A stretch of 64,000 bases of DNA from Ruegeria aquimaris (GTDB taxonomy: Bacteria; Pseudomonadota; Alphaproteobacteria; Rhodobacterales; Rhodobacteraceae). Location: the NCBI RefSeq assembly GCF_025751555.1, contig NZ_JAOWLB010000005.1, positions 62,001 to 126,000 of the forward strand. The letters run 5' to 3'. The translations under genes and the position numbers were made by a program. The notes beneath the pieces were generated by a model, which saw only the letters and a program-made list of their open reading frames with translations, ran no database searches and was not told where the DNA came from. Below are positions 36,084 through 44,104 of this stretch, one piece after another (position 1 is the stretch's first letter; each line of letters begins with the position of its first letter).

Positions 36084-36171
36084 GTATCCTCCCTTGGCTG
36101 CCACGTTTCTGACCACGCGGCTAATCACTCTTTGCATACCGTAGGCTACAGCACACCTTTACGCAACATCA

Positions 36172-36189
36172 AATTCACGAATGTGAATT
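36172..36189. promoter_or_regulatory. Candidate SoxR operator upstream of soxX (wx region)
   Basis: AATTCACGAATGTGAATT is a perfect 7-4-7 palindrome, 89 bases before the soxX start. In Pseudaminobacter, SoxR was shown to bind the soxW-soxX and soxS-soxV regions; this is the equivalent place. Confidence 0.72.
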
Positions 36190-36262
36190 GTTATTTTGTT
36201 GCACAGAACATCGCGGGAAACTAAGGAAAGTTTCCCAAACCAGCACGCCATTTATCGCGCGA

Positions 36263-36841
36263 TCAGCGCGTGTCGCCGTCGTTGCGTTCCTTGATCATGC
36301 GCGCGTGATAGCGCTGAAAATCCTCTTCGGATTGATCAAGGTAACGCTCTTCCTTGACCCAGGTCATCATGTCCAGCGTGGTGCCGGGCGAGAACGCTCC
36401 GGGCATGACCGAGACAGCCTGATCCACGGCCGACATGCTTTCGTCGAGGTCTGGCGGCAGGAAAATCATCGTCGGCGTGAACAAGACCCGCCACTTGCGG
36501 GTGGCCTCCTTCTCGGTCAGCGTCTCACCGTCGGTGTCCACGATTTCTATATCGCCGTGCAGGTTGATCTGCACCGGATAGTAAGTTTCCTGAAGCAGGG
36601 CGAGAACCCGGGGATCGGGAAAGGTGTTCTCGTGCATGTCCTTGCAATACAGACAGCCGCGCTGTTCAACCAGCAACAACAGGCGCTTGCCCTCCGACTG
36701 CGCCTCGGCATGGTCCTCTTGCAGATCCTTGAACGTGTCGCGCAGCCACTCGGGCTTGTGCAGCCCATCATCGCCCATTTCGACCGCATGCGCCGCTGCG
36801 GCAAAGCCCAGCGCCAGAATCACAGCCAGAAGTCGTCTCAT
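36263..36841 (-). CDS. soxW: SoxW, periplasmic thioredoxin-like protein
   Basis: This encodes 192 residues with a signal peptide (1-19). The redox motif is CLYC (63-66) in LLVEQRGCLYCKDMH, with the cis-Pro in VLFTPTMIF. SoxW receives electrons from SoxV and keeps periplasmic thiols reduced. It starts 27 bases after the soxV stop, so the two are probably cotranscribed. Confidence 0.92.
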   Translation of the reverse strand: MRRLLAVILALGFAAAAHAVEMGDDGLHKPEWLRDTFKDLQEDHAEAQSEGKRLLLLVEQRGCLYCKDMHENTFPDPRVLALLQETYYPVQINLHGDIEIVDTDGETLTEKEATRKWRVLFTPTMIFLPPDLDESMSAVDQAVSVMPGAFSPGTTLDMMTWVKEERYLDQSEEDFQRYHARMIKERNDGDTR

Positions 36842-36868
36842 CGTCTTCCTCCCATTTGGAAACGGCCG

Positions 36869-37606
36869 CTAACCGACCGACGAAAACCCAGGCATCCAGC
36901 GAATCATCGCCTCGGCAATCCAGGTCACGCCACCGGTCGCGATCAGGATAGCAAAAAGGATCAACATTACCCCCATGCCTTTTTCGACCCAGGCGAATGC
37001 GGCCCGGTGGCGCTGAACCCATGACAGGAACGGCTTGGCGAAAAGGGCGGCAAAAACGAAGGGCGCGGTCATGCCGATCCCATAGACCAAAAGCAGCAAA
37101 CCCCCACGCCAGATATCACCCATGCCGCTGGCGATCATCAGGATCGAGGCCAGAGCCGGTCCGACGCAGGGGGTCCATCCGAAACCAAAGGCCAACCCCA
37201 TCAGATAGGCGCCAAACACCGTCGATGCCGATGCACTGCTTTCCAGTCGCGCCTCGCGATAGAGCAACGGAACCCGGATGACGCCCAGAAAATGCAACCC
37301 AAAGACCACCAGAATGGCGGCCGCCCCCCAGGCCAGGGTATCAAGATAGGTCACAAACAAACGCCCCAAGGCGGTTGCGCCCATGCCCAAGGCCATGAAA
37401 ACCGTCGTCACACCGGCGGCAAAGCACAAGGCCGAGACGATCAGCCGACGCTGGGCCCCCGTCTCGATTCGCCCATCTGCCCTGAGTTCCGCGATACTGA
37501 GCCCCCCGAGATAGGAGAGGTAAAAAGGCACCATCGGCAGGATGCACGGCGTAAAGAAGCTCAGCAAACCGGCGAGCAGAGCACCAAGGAACGAAATTTC
37601 CAGCAT
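36869..37606 (-). CDS. soxV: SoxV, CcdA/DsbD-family thiol electron carrier
   Basis: This is a 245-residue protein with six predicted helices. The two redox cysteines lie in SFFTPCILPMVPFY (Cys21) and GFGWTPCVGPALAS (Cys147). It carries electrons from cytoplasmic thioredoxin across the membrane to SoxW and so to the Sox carrier. It is divergent from soxS. Confidence 0.93.
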   Translation of the reverse strand: MLEISFLGALLAGLLSFFTPCILPMVPFYLSYLGGLSIAELRADGRIETGAQRRLIVSALCFAAGVTTVFMALGMGATALGRLFVTYLDTLAWGAAAILVVFGLHFLGVIRVPLLYREARLESSASASTVFGAYLMGLAFGFGWTPCVGPALASILMIASGMGDIWRGGLLLLVYGIGMTAPFVFAALFAKPFLSWVQRHRAAFAWVEKGMGVMLILFAILIATGGVTWIAEAMIRWMPGFSSVG

Positions 37607-37644
37607 CTCACCTCCTCGTGAGAGCAGCCAAGAGTCGGAACTCT

Positions 37645-37680
37645 TGAATTATTCACACATTCAAATTACGTTGTGTAAAA
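37645..37680. promoter_or_regulatory. AT-rich soxS-soxV divergent control region
   Basis: The stretch holds TGAATTATTCA, an 11-base palindrome with a one-base centre, and ACACA...TTGTGT half-sites, with one clear ATTCAC half of the sox operator. No perfect ATTCAC-N4-GTGAAT copy is present. SoxR binding here is plausible from the Pseudaminobacter precedent but unproven. Confidence 0.4.
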
Positions 37681-37702
37681 CCAAAAGGTCAACGGGTCGC
37701 GC

Positions 37703-38080
37703 ATGAATCCGCTACGAAATCTTATCGCATCGGTCAGTCTGGTCCTTGCCGGTTCACCGCTCTGGGCGGCGGATTTGGTCATGGTTGAACAGCCCGGCTG
37801 CGAATGGTGCGCGCTCTGGAACAAGGAAATCGGAGAAATCTATCCGCTTTCCGCTGAGGGGCGCTTTGCCCCGCTCCAGCGTGTGGACCTGCGCGCCATT
37901 CCCGATGACCTGGAACTGAACCGCAAGGTCATATTCACGCCAACCTTTCTGATCGTCGAAGACGGGCGCGAGGTCGGACGCATCGAAGGATACCCTGGCG
38001 AACATTTCTTCTGGCCCGTTCTCGAAAAGCTGTTGATCGAGAACACGGATTACCGGCCTCCGGGGACGGGCAGCATCTGA
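37703..38080 (+). CDS. soxS: SoxS, periplasmic thioredoxin-like protein
   Basis: This encodes 125 residues with a signal peptide (1-22). The redox pair is CEWC (33-36) in VEQPGCEWCALWN, and FTPTFLIV contains the cis-Pro. SoxS reactivates SoxY in Paracoccus. It is divergent from soxV and followed by soxR after an AT-rich gap of about 140 bases that has its own short palindrome (ATCACATGTGAT). Confidence 0.92.
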   Translation: MNPLRNLIASVSLVLAGSPLWAADLVMVEQPGCEWCALWNKEIGEIYPLSAEGRFAPLQRVDLRAIPDDLELNRKVIFTPTFLIVEDGREVGRIEGYPGEHFFWPVLEKLLIENTDYRPPGTGSI

Positions 38081-38221
38081 GGCGAACGGGCATCACATGT
38101 GATCGTATTCCGATATTACCGGTGGAATAGGTCGCCAAATCGAATTAATAGGCGCCAAAAGCGCTTTAGACGGTGCAAGGATATCTAGACCCCGGCGCGC
38201 TCCGGGAACGAGGAAAGACAA

Positions 38222-38557
38222 ATGGCACTTCCGCAATTTTCGACCGACATGGCCGAGGACGAACTGGACAAGATGGTAGACAATGCCACGCTTGCCTCCA
38301 ACTTTCTCAAGGCGATCAGCCACGAAGGCCGACTGATGATCCTGTGCCACCTGGTCTCCGGTGAAAAATCCGTCACCGAACTCGAAGACCTCCTCTCGGC
38401 CCGGCAGGCGGCGGTGTCGCAGCAACTGTCGCGCCTTCGGCTCGAAGGGCTGGTCGTTCCGCGCCGTGATGGCAAAGCGATCTATTATCGTTTGGCAGAC
38501 GACCGTCCGCGTCGCATATTGGAAGTGGTCTACGATCTGTTCTGCAACGCCGACTGA
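38222..38557 (+). CDS. soxR: SoxR, ArsR-family sulfur-responsive repressor
   Basis: This is a 111-residue winged helix protein. The recognition helix region is TELEDLLSARQAAVSQQLSR and the wing VVPRRDGKAIYYRLAD. Cys42 (ILCHLV) and Cys108 (LFCNAD) are placed exactly like the dithiol of SqrR/BigR, which forms a tetrasulfide with persulfides and releases DNA. It probably represses the sox operons through the ATTCAC palindromes and may also act on the unlinked persulfide operon at the window start. Confidence 0.93.
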   Translation: MALPQFSTDMAEDELDKMVDNATLASNFLKAISHEGRLMILCHLVSGEKSVTELEDLLSARQAAVSQQLSRLRLEGLVVPRRDGKAIYYRLADDRPRRILEVVYDLFCNAD

Positions 38558-38614
38558 CCCGGCCCGACCGGCCCGCGTACGGAACGATCGGAGCCGCGAA
38601 CGCGGGAGGAAGAC

Positions 38615-39673
38615 ATGCTGGCTTGGTTCAGTGACAGTCAGATCGTTGCACTGGTGGGGCTCTGCGGCGGGATCGCCTTGGGGCTTGCCGCCCGGCTTGG
38701 CCGGTTCTGCACCCTGGGCGCGATCGAAGACCTTCTTTACGGCGGTTCCGACGTTCGCATGCGGATGTGGATTCTGGCCATAGGTGCCGCCATCACCGGC
38801 AGCTTTGCCCTGACCGGCGCGGGCCTGATCAATCCGGCGGACAGCTACTATCTGTCGATCCGCTGGATGCCGCTGGCCTCGGTCGTGGGCGGGCTGATGT
38901 TCGGCTACGGAATGGCCCTGTCGGGCAACTGCGGCTATGGGGCGATCGCCCGTCTGGGCGGTGGCGATCTCAGGGCTTTCGTGATCGTTCTGGTCATGGG
39001 GGTGTTCACCTATGTCACCCTCTCCGGCCCCCTGGCGCCAATCCGCAACGCGCTGTTTCCGCAGATCGAGGTCGCAACCCAGCCCCCTCCCGGGCTGGCC
39101 CATCATGCACAGGCCCTGACCGGCCTGCCCCTTTGGGCCATCGGAACGACCATCGGGCTGGTCATCTGTGCCGGTGCGCTGGCCTCGGCAAACCTAAGGC
39201 AAGAGCCGAAATCAATCTTCTGGTCCCTGGTCGTGGCATTGGCCATCGTGTCCGGCTGGGTCGGCACGCAATGGGTGGCCAACCATGGGTTTGACGCCGA
39301 ACCCGTGGTCTCGCACAGCTTCTCGGCACCGGTCGGGGAAACCATCCTCTATGCCATGACGGGCTCGGTCCGGCCGCTTTCCTTTGCGGTCGGATCGGTG
39401 GCCGGGGTCTGGCTCGGCGCGTTCATCGGATCGATGATCCGCGGCCATTTCCGCTGGGAGGCCTGCGAGGACCCGCGCGAGCTGCGCCGGCAGATCATCG
39501 GCGCGGCCATAATGGGTACCGGCGCCGTGATCGCAATGGGCTGCACCGTCGGCCAGGGCCTGACGGCGTTCAGCCTGCTGTCCTTCAGCGCCCCGGTGAC
39601 ATTCCTGGCAATCTTCGCCGGTGCCGCACTGGGCCTGCGCCAGTTGATCGAAGGCCTCAGCCTCGCGGACTAG
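38615..39673 (+). CDS. soxT: SoxT-type YeeE/YedE sulfur permease
   Basis: This 352-residue membrane protein contains two DUF395 repeats. The conserved cysteines are in LGRFCTLGAIED, SGNCGYGAIARLGG and AMGCTVGQGLTAFS. This is the fused form, against the two half-size proteins at 1935-2794. SoxT members are proposed to import the sulfur signal for SoxR or sulfur compounds. It is the second gene after soxR. Confidence 0.88.
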   Translation: MLAWFSDSQIVALVGLCGGIALGLAARLGRFCTLGAIEDLLYGGSDVRMRMWILAIGAAITGSFALTGAGLINPADSYYLSIRWMPLASVVGGLMFGYGMALSGNCGYGAIARLGGGDLRAFVIVLVMGVFTYVTLSGPLAPIRNALFPQIEVATQPPPGLAHHAQALTGLPLWAIGTTIGLVICAGALASANLRQEPKSIFWSLVVALAIVSGWVGTQWVANHGFDAEPVVSHSFSAPVGETILYAMTGSVRPLSFAVGSVAGVWLGAFIGSMIRGHFRWEACEDPRELRRQIIGAAIMGTGAVIAMGCTVGQGLTAFSLLSFSAPVTFLAIFAGAALGLRQLIEGLSLAD

Positions 39674-39692
39674 GTCAGGGCACGATGCGCTC

Positions 39693-40628
39693 TCAGTTGT
39701 CGGCACAGGCACCAAACCCTGCGGCCAATGTCGTCAGCAGGTCCCTGTAAAGCTCCGGCCCCGGCTCCAAATGCGCCCCCAGAGGGTCAAGCACCAGAAT
39801 ACGCGCGCCGCTGCCCTCGACCGCGGCCTCTAGCAAGGCAGTATCGAACTGCGGTTCGGCAAATGCGCATGTGACGCCCATCGCCTCGATATCCGCGCGC
39901 AGCTCGGCCAAACGGGCCGGGCTTGGGCGGCTGGCATCGCCCAGTGACACGGTGCCCACAAGCGTCAGCCCATGGCGATGCTCAAAATACTGAAATGCGT
40001 CGTGCAAGGCCACAAAGGGAACCTCTCGCATGGGCGCTACCGCGGCGGCAACCGCGGCCGACACCTCGTCCAGCCTAAGCTGCGCCGCAACCGCGTTCTC
40101 ACGGTAAAGCGCGGCATGTTCCGGGTCGAGTTCAGCCAGTTCGTCGGCAAGCACTCCCAGCCAGGCGCGCGCATTCAGGGGATCCAGCCAGGCATGCGGA
40201 TCAACCCCTTCGTGGTCGTGGCCATCATGCCCATCGTCGTCATGCGCGTCGTGACCTTCTTCCTCATGACCATCCTCATGGTCAAACTCCCTGTATGGGA
40301 GCGTCTGCGTCGTCTCCTGCTCCAGCAGCGCAACCTGCCTGCTGCCGCTTGCCAGAGCCTCAAGCGGCTTGGAGAGCCAGGGTGTCAGATCGCTGCCGAT
40401 CCAGACCACCAGATCCGCCTCTTGCAAGGCGCGCGCCTCGGACGGGCGCATCGCATAGGTATGTGGTGACACCCCTGGCCGCACGATCAGCTCGGGGACA
40501 CCCACCCCCGCCATCACCTGCGCGACAAGCGAATGAACCGGAGCGATATCGGTCACCACATGCGGCACCTCTGCCATAGCGGGGCCAGAGACGCAGATAG
40601 AGCCAGCGACAAGAAACGGACGGAGCAT
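39693..40628 (-). CDS. znuA: ZnuA, periplasmic zinc-binding protein
   Basis: This is a 311-residue cluster A-I binding protein with a signal peptide. Zinc ligand regions are VSPHTYAMRPS, VALHDAFQYFEHRHG and FAEPQFDT. A long His/Asp-rich loop (about residues 117-143) is typical of zinc rather than manganese proteins. I chose MLRPFLVAG as the start because the longer frame runs through the Zur boxes. It is divergent from zur-znuCB. Confidence 0.94.
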   Translation of the reverse strand: MLRPFLVAGSICVSGPAMAEVPHVVTDIAPVHSLVAQVMAGVGVPELIVRPGVSPHTYAMRPSEARALQEADLVVWIGSDLTPWLSKPLEALASGSRQVALLEQETTQTLPYREFDHEDGHEEEGHDAHDDDGHDGHDHEGVDPHAWLDPLNARAWLGVLADELAELDPEHAALYRENAVAAQLRLDEVSAAVAAAVAPMREVPFVALHDAFQYFEHRHGLTLVGTVSLGDASRPSPARLAELRADIEAMGVTCAFAEPQFDTALLEAAVEGSGARILVLDPLGAHLEPGPELYRDLLTTLAAGFGACADN

Positions 40629-40647
40629 GGATTCCTCACGATTTGTT

Positions 40648-40659
40648 ATGTTATAACAT
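40648..40659. promoter_or_regulatory. Zur box 1
   Basis: ATGTTATAACAT is a perfect 12-base palindrome, 20 bases before znuA. It matches the alphaproteobacterial Zur core RTGTTATAACAY. It should block znuA transcription when zinc is sufficient. Confidence 0.8.
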
Positions 40660-40683
40660 TCATCGGCTGGGTTGATATGCGAG

Positions 40684-40695
40684 ATGTTATAACAT
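40684..40695. promoter_or_regulatory. Zur box 2
   Basis: A second identical ATGTTATAACAT palindrome sits 33 bases before zur, with its centre 36 bases from that of box 1. Two boxes allow separate or joint control of znuA and zur-znuCB. Confidence 0.8.
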
Positions 40696-40727
40696 ATCAA
40701 CCCATAACCTTTCGACGGGATCCAGAA

Positions 40728-41207
40728 ATGACTGCCATCGGTTTCGAGAAGCACGACCATAACCGCTGCATCGCAACTGCCCTCGCCGAGGCGGAAACGC
40801 GCTGCGCTGACCAGAAACTGCAACTGACGCCAGTCCGCCGCCGGGCGCTGGAGATCTTGTTGCAACGCCATCGGGCGATGGGCGCTTACGAAATCCTCGA
40901 CCTGCTGGCAGCCGATGGTCTGGGGTCACAGCCACCGGTCGCCTACCGTGCCCTGGATTTTCTGGTCCAACACGGGTTTGCGCACAGGATCGAAAGGATA
41001 AACGCCTACACCGCCTGTGCCCATCCCGAGCAGGACCATATCCCGGCCTTTCTGATCTGCCGGGGATGCAAGGCCGTGGCCGAAGCAGAGACGGAACTTG
41101 AACAAGGCCGGTTGGGCGCCGCGGCGCAGGCCACCGGCTTTGCCATCGAGCGGATTGTGGTCGAGGCCGAGGGGCTTTGCCCCGCCTGTCAGGAGCATCC
41201 GGCATGA
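40728..41207 (+). CDS. zur: Zur, Fur-family zinc uptake regulator
   Basis: This encodes 159 residues. The DNA-binding winged helix is followed by AHPEQDHIPAFLICRGCKAV and ends with LCPACQEHPA. The paired cysteines (CRGC, CPAC) form the structural zinc site of Fur proteins. It is the first gene of zur-znuC-znuB and its stop overlaps the znuC start. It represses zinc import. Confidence 0.94.
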   Translation: MTAIGFEKHDHNRCIATALAEAETRCADQKLQLTPVRRRALEILLQRHRAMGAYEILDLLAADGLGSQPPVAYRALDFLVQHGFAHRIERINAYTACAHPEQDHIPAFLICRGCKAVAEAETELEQGRLGAAAQATGFAIERIVVEAEGLCPACQEHPA

Positions 41208-41956
41208 CCTCTCCCGTCATCACCGCACGGGATCTGTCCATCCGCCTCGACGGGCGCGAGGTCCTGCGCAATATCTCGATGACAGTCGAGCCGGCCGAGA
41301 TTGTCACCATAGTCGGCCCGAACGGGTCGGGAAAATCGACATTCCTGCGGGCCCTGATCGGTGCGGTTCCGTTGGCCTCGGGCCGGGTGGAGCGGGCGGC
41401 AGGGTTGCGTATCGGCTATGTCCCGCAAAAACTGGCACTCGACGCGGCTTTGCCCATGACCGTGCGGCGCTTCCTGAGCTTGCCGCGCCGGATCTCCGAC
41501 GACCTTGTCACCGAGGCCATGTCGCGCGCGGGCGTGCCCGGCTTGGAAAACCGCCAGATGACCGACCTGTCCGGCGGACAGTTTCAGCGTGTCCTGCTTG
41601 CCCGCGCCATTCTGGAGCGCCCGCACCTGCTGCTTCTTGATGAAGCGACCCAAGGCCTGGATCAACCGGGCGCCGCCGCCTTCTATCAGCGGATCGAAGA
41701 GGTCCGCCGCGACCTTGGATGCGCGGTGGTCATGGTCAGCCACGACCTGCACGTGGTCATGGCCGCCTCGGATCGGGTGCTTTGCCTGAACGGCCACATC
41801 TGCTGCGAGGGCGCCCCAGAGGTCGTGGCCGACGCCCCCGAGTACCGGGCGCTTTTCGGCACCGGCACCAAGGGAACGCTGGCACTCTATCGTCACCAGC
41901 ACAGCCACAGACATGACGCCGATTGCGAACATGATCACGGCCACGGAGCGAACTGA
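41204..41956 (+). CDS. znuC: ZnuC, zinc ABC transporter ATPase
   Basis: This encodes 250 residues. Walker A GPNGSGKSTFL, signature LSGGQFQRVLLARAI, Walker B LLLLDEATQGLD and His-loop VSHDLHVVM are intact. The C-terminus is His/Asp-rich (HSHRHDADCEHDHGHGAN), a common feature of zinc importer ATPases. It overlaps zur by four bases and znuB by one. Confidence 0.95.
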   Translation: MTSPVITARDLSIRLDGREVLRNISMTVEPAEIVTIVGPNGSGKSTFLRALIGAVPLASGRVERAAGLRIGYVPQKLALDAALPMTVRRFLSLPRRISDDLVTEAMSRAGVPGLENRQMTDLSGGQFQRVLLARAILERPHLLLLDEATQGLDQPGAAAFYQRIEEVRRDLGCAVVMVSHDLHVVMAASDRVLCLNGHICCEGAPEVVADAPEYRALFGTGTKGTLALYRHQHSHRHDADCEHDHGHGAN

Positions 41957-42762
41957 TGCTGGATGATTTCATGGTTCGGGCGGCCCTGGCAGGCGTTGGC
42001 ATCGGCGCCACCTCGGCTCCTTTGGGCTGCTTTGTGGTCTGGCGGCGGATGGCCTATTTCGGCGAGGCGACCGCGCATGCCGCGGTTCTGGGCGTCGCTC
42101 TGGCGCTGGCGCTGTCATCGCCGGTCCTTCCCGCCGTGATCCTGGCCTCTCTGGCCATGGCATCGGCGGTGACGCTGTTGCGCGGACATGGCTATGCGAT
42201 GGATACTCTGCTGGGGGTGATGGCGCACACCGCCTTGGCGGCCGGCATGGTCGCCGTCTCCTTGATCTCCGACGCGCGGCTGGACCTGATGGCGTTCCTG
42301 TTCGGGGACATCCTGGCGGTGTCCCGCGGCGACCTTGTGGTGATCTGGGGCGGTGGCGCGATGGTGCTTGGCCTCATCGCATGGCAATGGTCTAACCTGT
42401 TGATTTCCACGCTTAATCCAGATCTTGCCCGGGCCGCAGGCGTGGACCCACGGACAGCCGAACTATGGTTAACGCTGGCTTTAGCTTTGGTGGTGGCGGT
42501 GGCGATCAAAGTGGTGGGGGTACTGTTGATTGCGGCGATGCTGGTGATCCCGGCGGCGGCGGCGCGACCTTTGGCCAGAACGCCGGAAGAGATGGCCGCG
42601 GGCGCCGCGCTGATCGGAGGGTTCTCTGCGTTATCAGGGCTTTATGCGGCGTACATTTTGGACACTCCGGCCGGGCCGAGTATCGTTTGCGCCGCCTCAC
42701 TGATTTTTGTCGTCACCACGACGGTCCGAGCGCTCAAAGCCCGTAAAACACCACGTATATAG
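41956..42762 (+). CDS. znuB: ZnuB, zinc ABC transporter permease
   Basis: This is a 268-residue ABC-3 permease with about eight helices. Family segments GCFVVWRRMAYFGEATAHAA and FGDILAVSRGDL are visible. It overlaps the end of znuC by one base and ends the operon. It forms the dimeric channel for zinc delivered by ZnuA. Confidence 0.94.
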   Translation: MLDDFMVRAALAGVGIGATSAPLGCFVVWRRMAYFGEATAHAAVLGVALALALSSPVLPAVILASLAMASAVTLLRGHGYAMDTLLGVMAHTALAAGMVAVSLISDARLDLMAFLFGDILAVSRGDLVVIWGGGAMVLGLIAWQWSNLLISTLNPDLARAAGVDPRTAELWLTLALALVVAVAIKVVGVLLIAAMLVIPAAAARPLARTPEEMAAGAALIGGFSALSGLYAAYILDTPAGPSIVCAASLIFVVTTTVRALKARKTPRI

Positions 42763-42869
42763 CGTGCAACACCAGGGCGCAGACAATATCTTGTTGCGCC
42801 CCATAGACGCATGGGGTAGGTGTTAACCACAGGTGCAACAGACGCGGCATTGCATCCAAAGACACGGAC

Positions 42870-42903
42870 AACGGGGATCAGCCACGCACGGCCGATCCCC
42901 GTT
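42870..42903 (+). terminator. Hairpin after znuB
   Basis: AACGGGGATC and GATCCCCGTT form a perfect 10-base stem with extra pairing in the 14-base interior, followed by TCTGCTTTT. It lies about 110 bases after znuB and may end that transcript or a short RNA. Confidence 0.55.
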
Positions 42904-43523
42904 TCTGCTTTTGGTCAAGGTAAGCCCCTGAAATCGCTGCCAGAATAGGAAAAGGCGTCAGGTGCTCAGACGCGGTCTTTGCATGCATCCCTAAGGACAC
43001 GCCCTGACGCCTTGCCGAGCGAGGGCGAACCCCCGTCCGGTTTGCCGATTAACGTCCGTAAACGTTAACCCGCCCGCAAGACCCGTGTCAGAGATGACCC
43101 CTCGCCCGGCTCCGAAGACCCTGTGCGACGAACCGCCTCCCGGTAAGCTCCTGACTTCGCTGCGATCTCCCTAAGGCTCCCGCTGCGCCGCCCGGCCCCC
43201 TGGCCCCTGCGTCCCGCTTCGGAAACCGAGGCTCCGTTGCGGTAAGCCAAATCTGGCACCGCTGCCGGGCCCGAGGCAAGAAAATAGCACCGCAGCATGA
43301 AATTTTGCCGGGGATAACATGGGGATAAGCCTTGGCAGCGCCTGTGGACAAAGCTGACAAATCCAGCCGCGCGGCAGGGTTGCGGGGGGACAGAGGTTAA
43401 CGCGGGACCAATGCCCGCTTTCTGCGCCCGCAAAGGGGATCGTACGCTGGAATCGGGCCGTTTTAACCGTTTTGTCCCAGCCTCAGAACCCTGATTGACC
43501 GTTTTGTACAGAGGAGATTCGCC
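42904..43523. other. 620-base non-coding, structured intergenic region
   Basis: I see no convincing gene here. Structures present are a perfect 11-base inverted repeat AAGGCGTCAGG/CCTGACGCCTT (42952-43013, 40-base interior), a TTAACG-N8-CGTTAA palindrome (43049-43068), and three same-orientation DnaA-box-like nonamers at 43309, 43320 and 43343 (CGGGGATAA, TGGGGATAA, TGTGGACAA; consensus TGTGGATAA). A weak minus-strand open frame across 43065-43297 lacks family features. Expression as a small RNA is possible but untested. Confidence 0.5.
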
Positions 43524-43925
43524 ATGTACATCCCCGTTTCCGCGGCCCGCGCGCAGCTGGGCCAGCTCGTCACCCGGGCACAGGACCCGCGCGCAGTGAT
43601 CGTGCTGACCCGCCACGGCCGCCCGGTGGCGGCGCTGGTATCGATGCCAGAGGTAGAACGCATCTGGGACCTTGGCGATGACGACCGCACCGGCTGGCGG
43701 CACGTACTGGCGGGGATGCGCGGCTGGTGGCACCGGCGCCCGACGGTGCCGGGGATGGAGCCGGGGCCGGATGGGAATTATGTCACCGCGCGCGAGGCGG
43801 CAATCCAGGTCCGCAAGATCCAGATGACCCGCGCCGAGGAACGCCGGATCCTGAAGGCGGGCGGGATTGAGGGGGTGGAAGGCGGCGAGGTTGCGGGGGA
43901 GGTAAGGAAGGGGTGGTTTTGGTGA
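43524..43925 (+). CDS. Phd/YefM-type antitoxin-like protein, no adjacent toxin
   Basis: This encodes 133 residues. The first about 50 match the prevent-host-death fold (MYIPVSAARAQLGQLVTRAQ then IVLTRHGRPVAALVS). The remainder is a longer basic domain (GWRHVLAGMRGWWHRRP; QVRKIQMTRAEERRIL) that is not a standard toxin-binding tail. A GAGGAGA ribosome site precedes the ATG. No toxin ORF follows; the next genes are AT-rich and unrelated in composition. It may have been adopted as a regulator. Confidence 0.75.
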   Translation: MYIPVSAARAQLGQLVTRAQDPRAVIVLTRHGRPVAALVSMPEVERIWDLGDDDRTGWRHVLAGMRGWWHRRPTVPGMEPGPDGNYVTAREAAIQVRKIQMTRAEERRILKAGGIEGVEGGEVAGEVRKGWFW

Positions 43926-44079
43926 GGGGGTGGATCATAGGTTACTGGGTAACAACTTCTAGAGACTTCTAATCACATCTCAAACCTAAACGACATGGAG
44001 GCTGAACCGACACAAAGGACCAAGCATCCGCAACAAGAACTCATCAAGCGCTTGCCTCATAGTAGCATTCTGTTAACTT

Positions 44080-44100
44080 GCTACAACTTAAGTTGGTAGC
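44080..44100. promoter_or_regulatory. Imperfect inverted repeat before the AT-rich gene pair
   Basis: GCTACAACTT and AAGTTGGTAGC pair with one bulged G, ending five bases before the start codon of the first gene of the islet. It occupies the place of the ribosome site, so it could be an operator or a translational control hairpin. Confidence 0.4.
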
Positions 44101-44104
44101 AGTA

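Noticed and set aside
38093-38104. ATCACATGTGAT palindrome in the soxS-soxR gap as a SoxR operator
   Set aside because: It lacks the ATTCAC-N4-GTGAAT core shared by the soxX and soxB sites and resembles many short chance palindromes.
43065-43297. Minus-strand small open frame in the znuB-phd gap
   Set aside because: It is rich in Arg/Gly/Ser, has no ribosome site and no recognisable family; kept as non-coding.
43309-43351. Cluster of DnaA-box-like sequences as a replication origin
   Set aside because: Only three imperfect boxes, no AT-rich unwinding element beside them, and no dnaA, hemE or parAB nearby.
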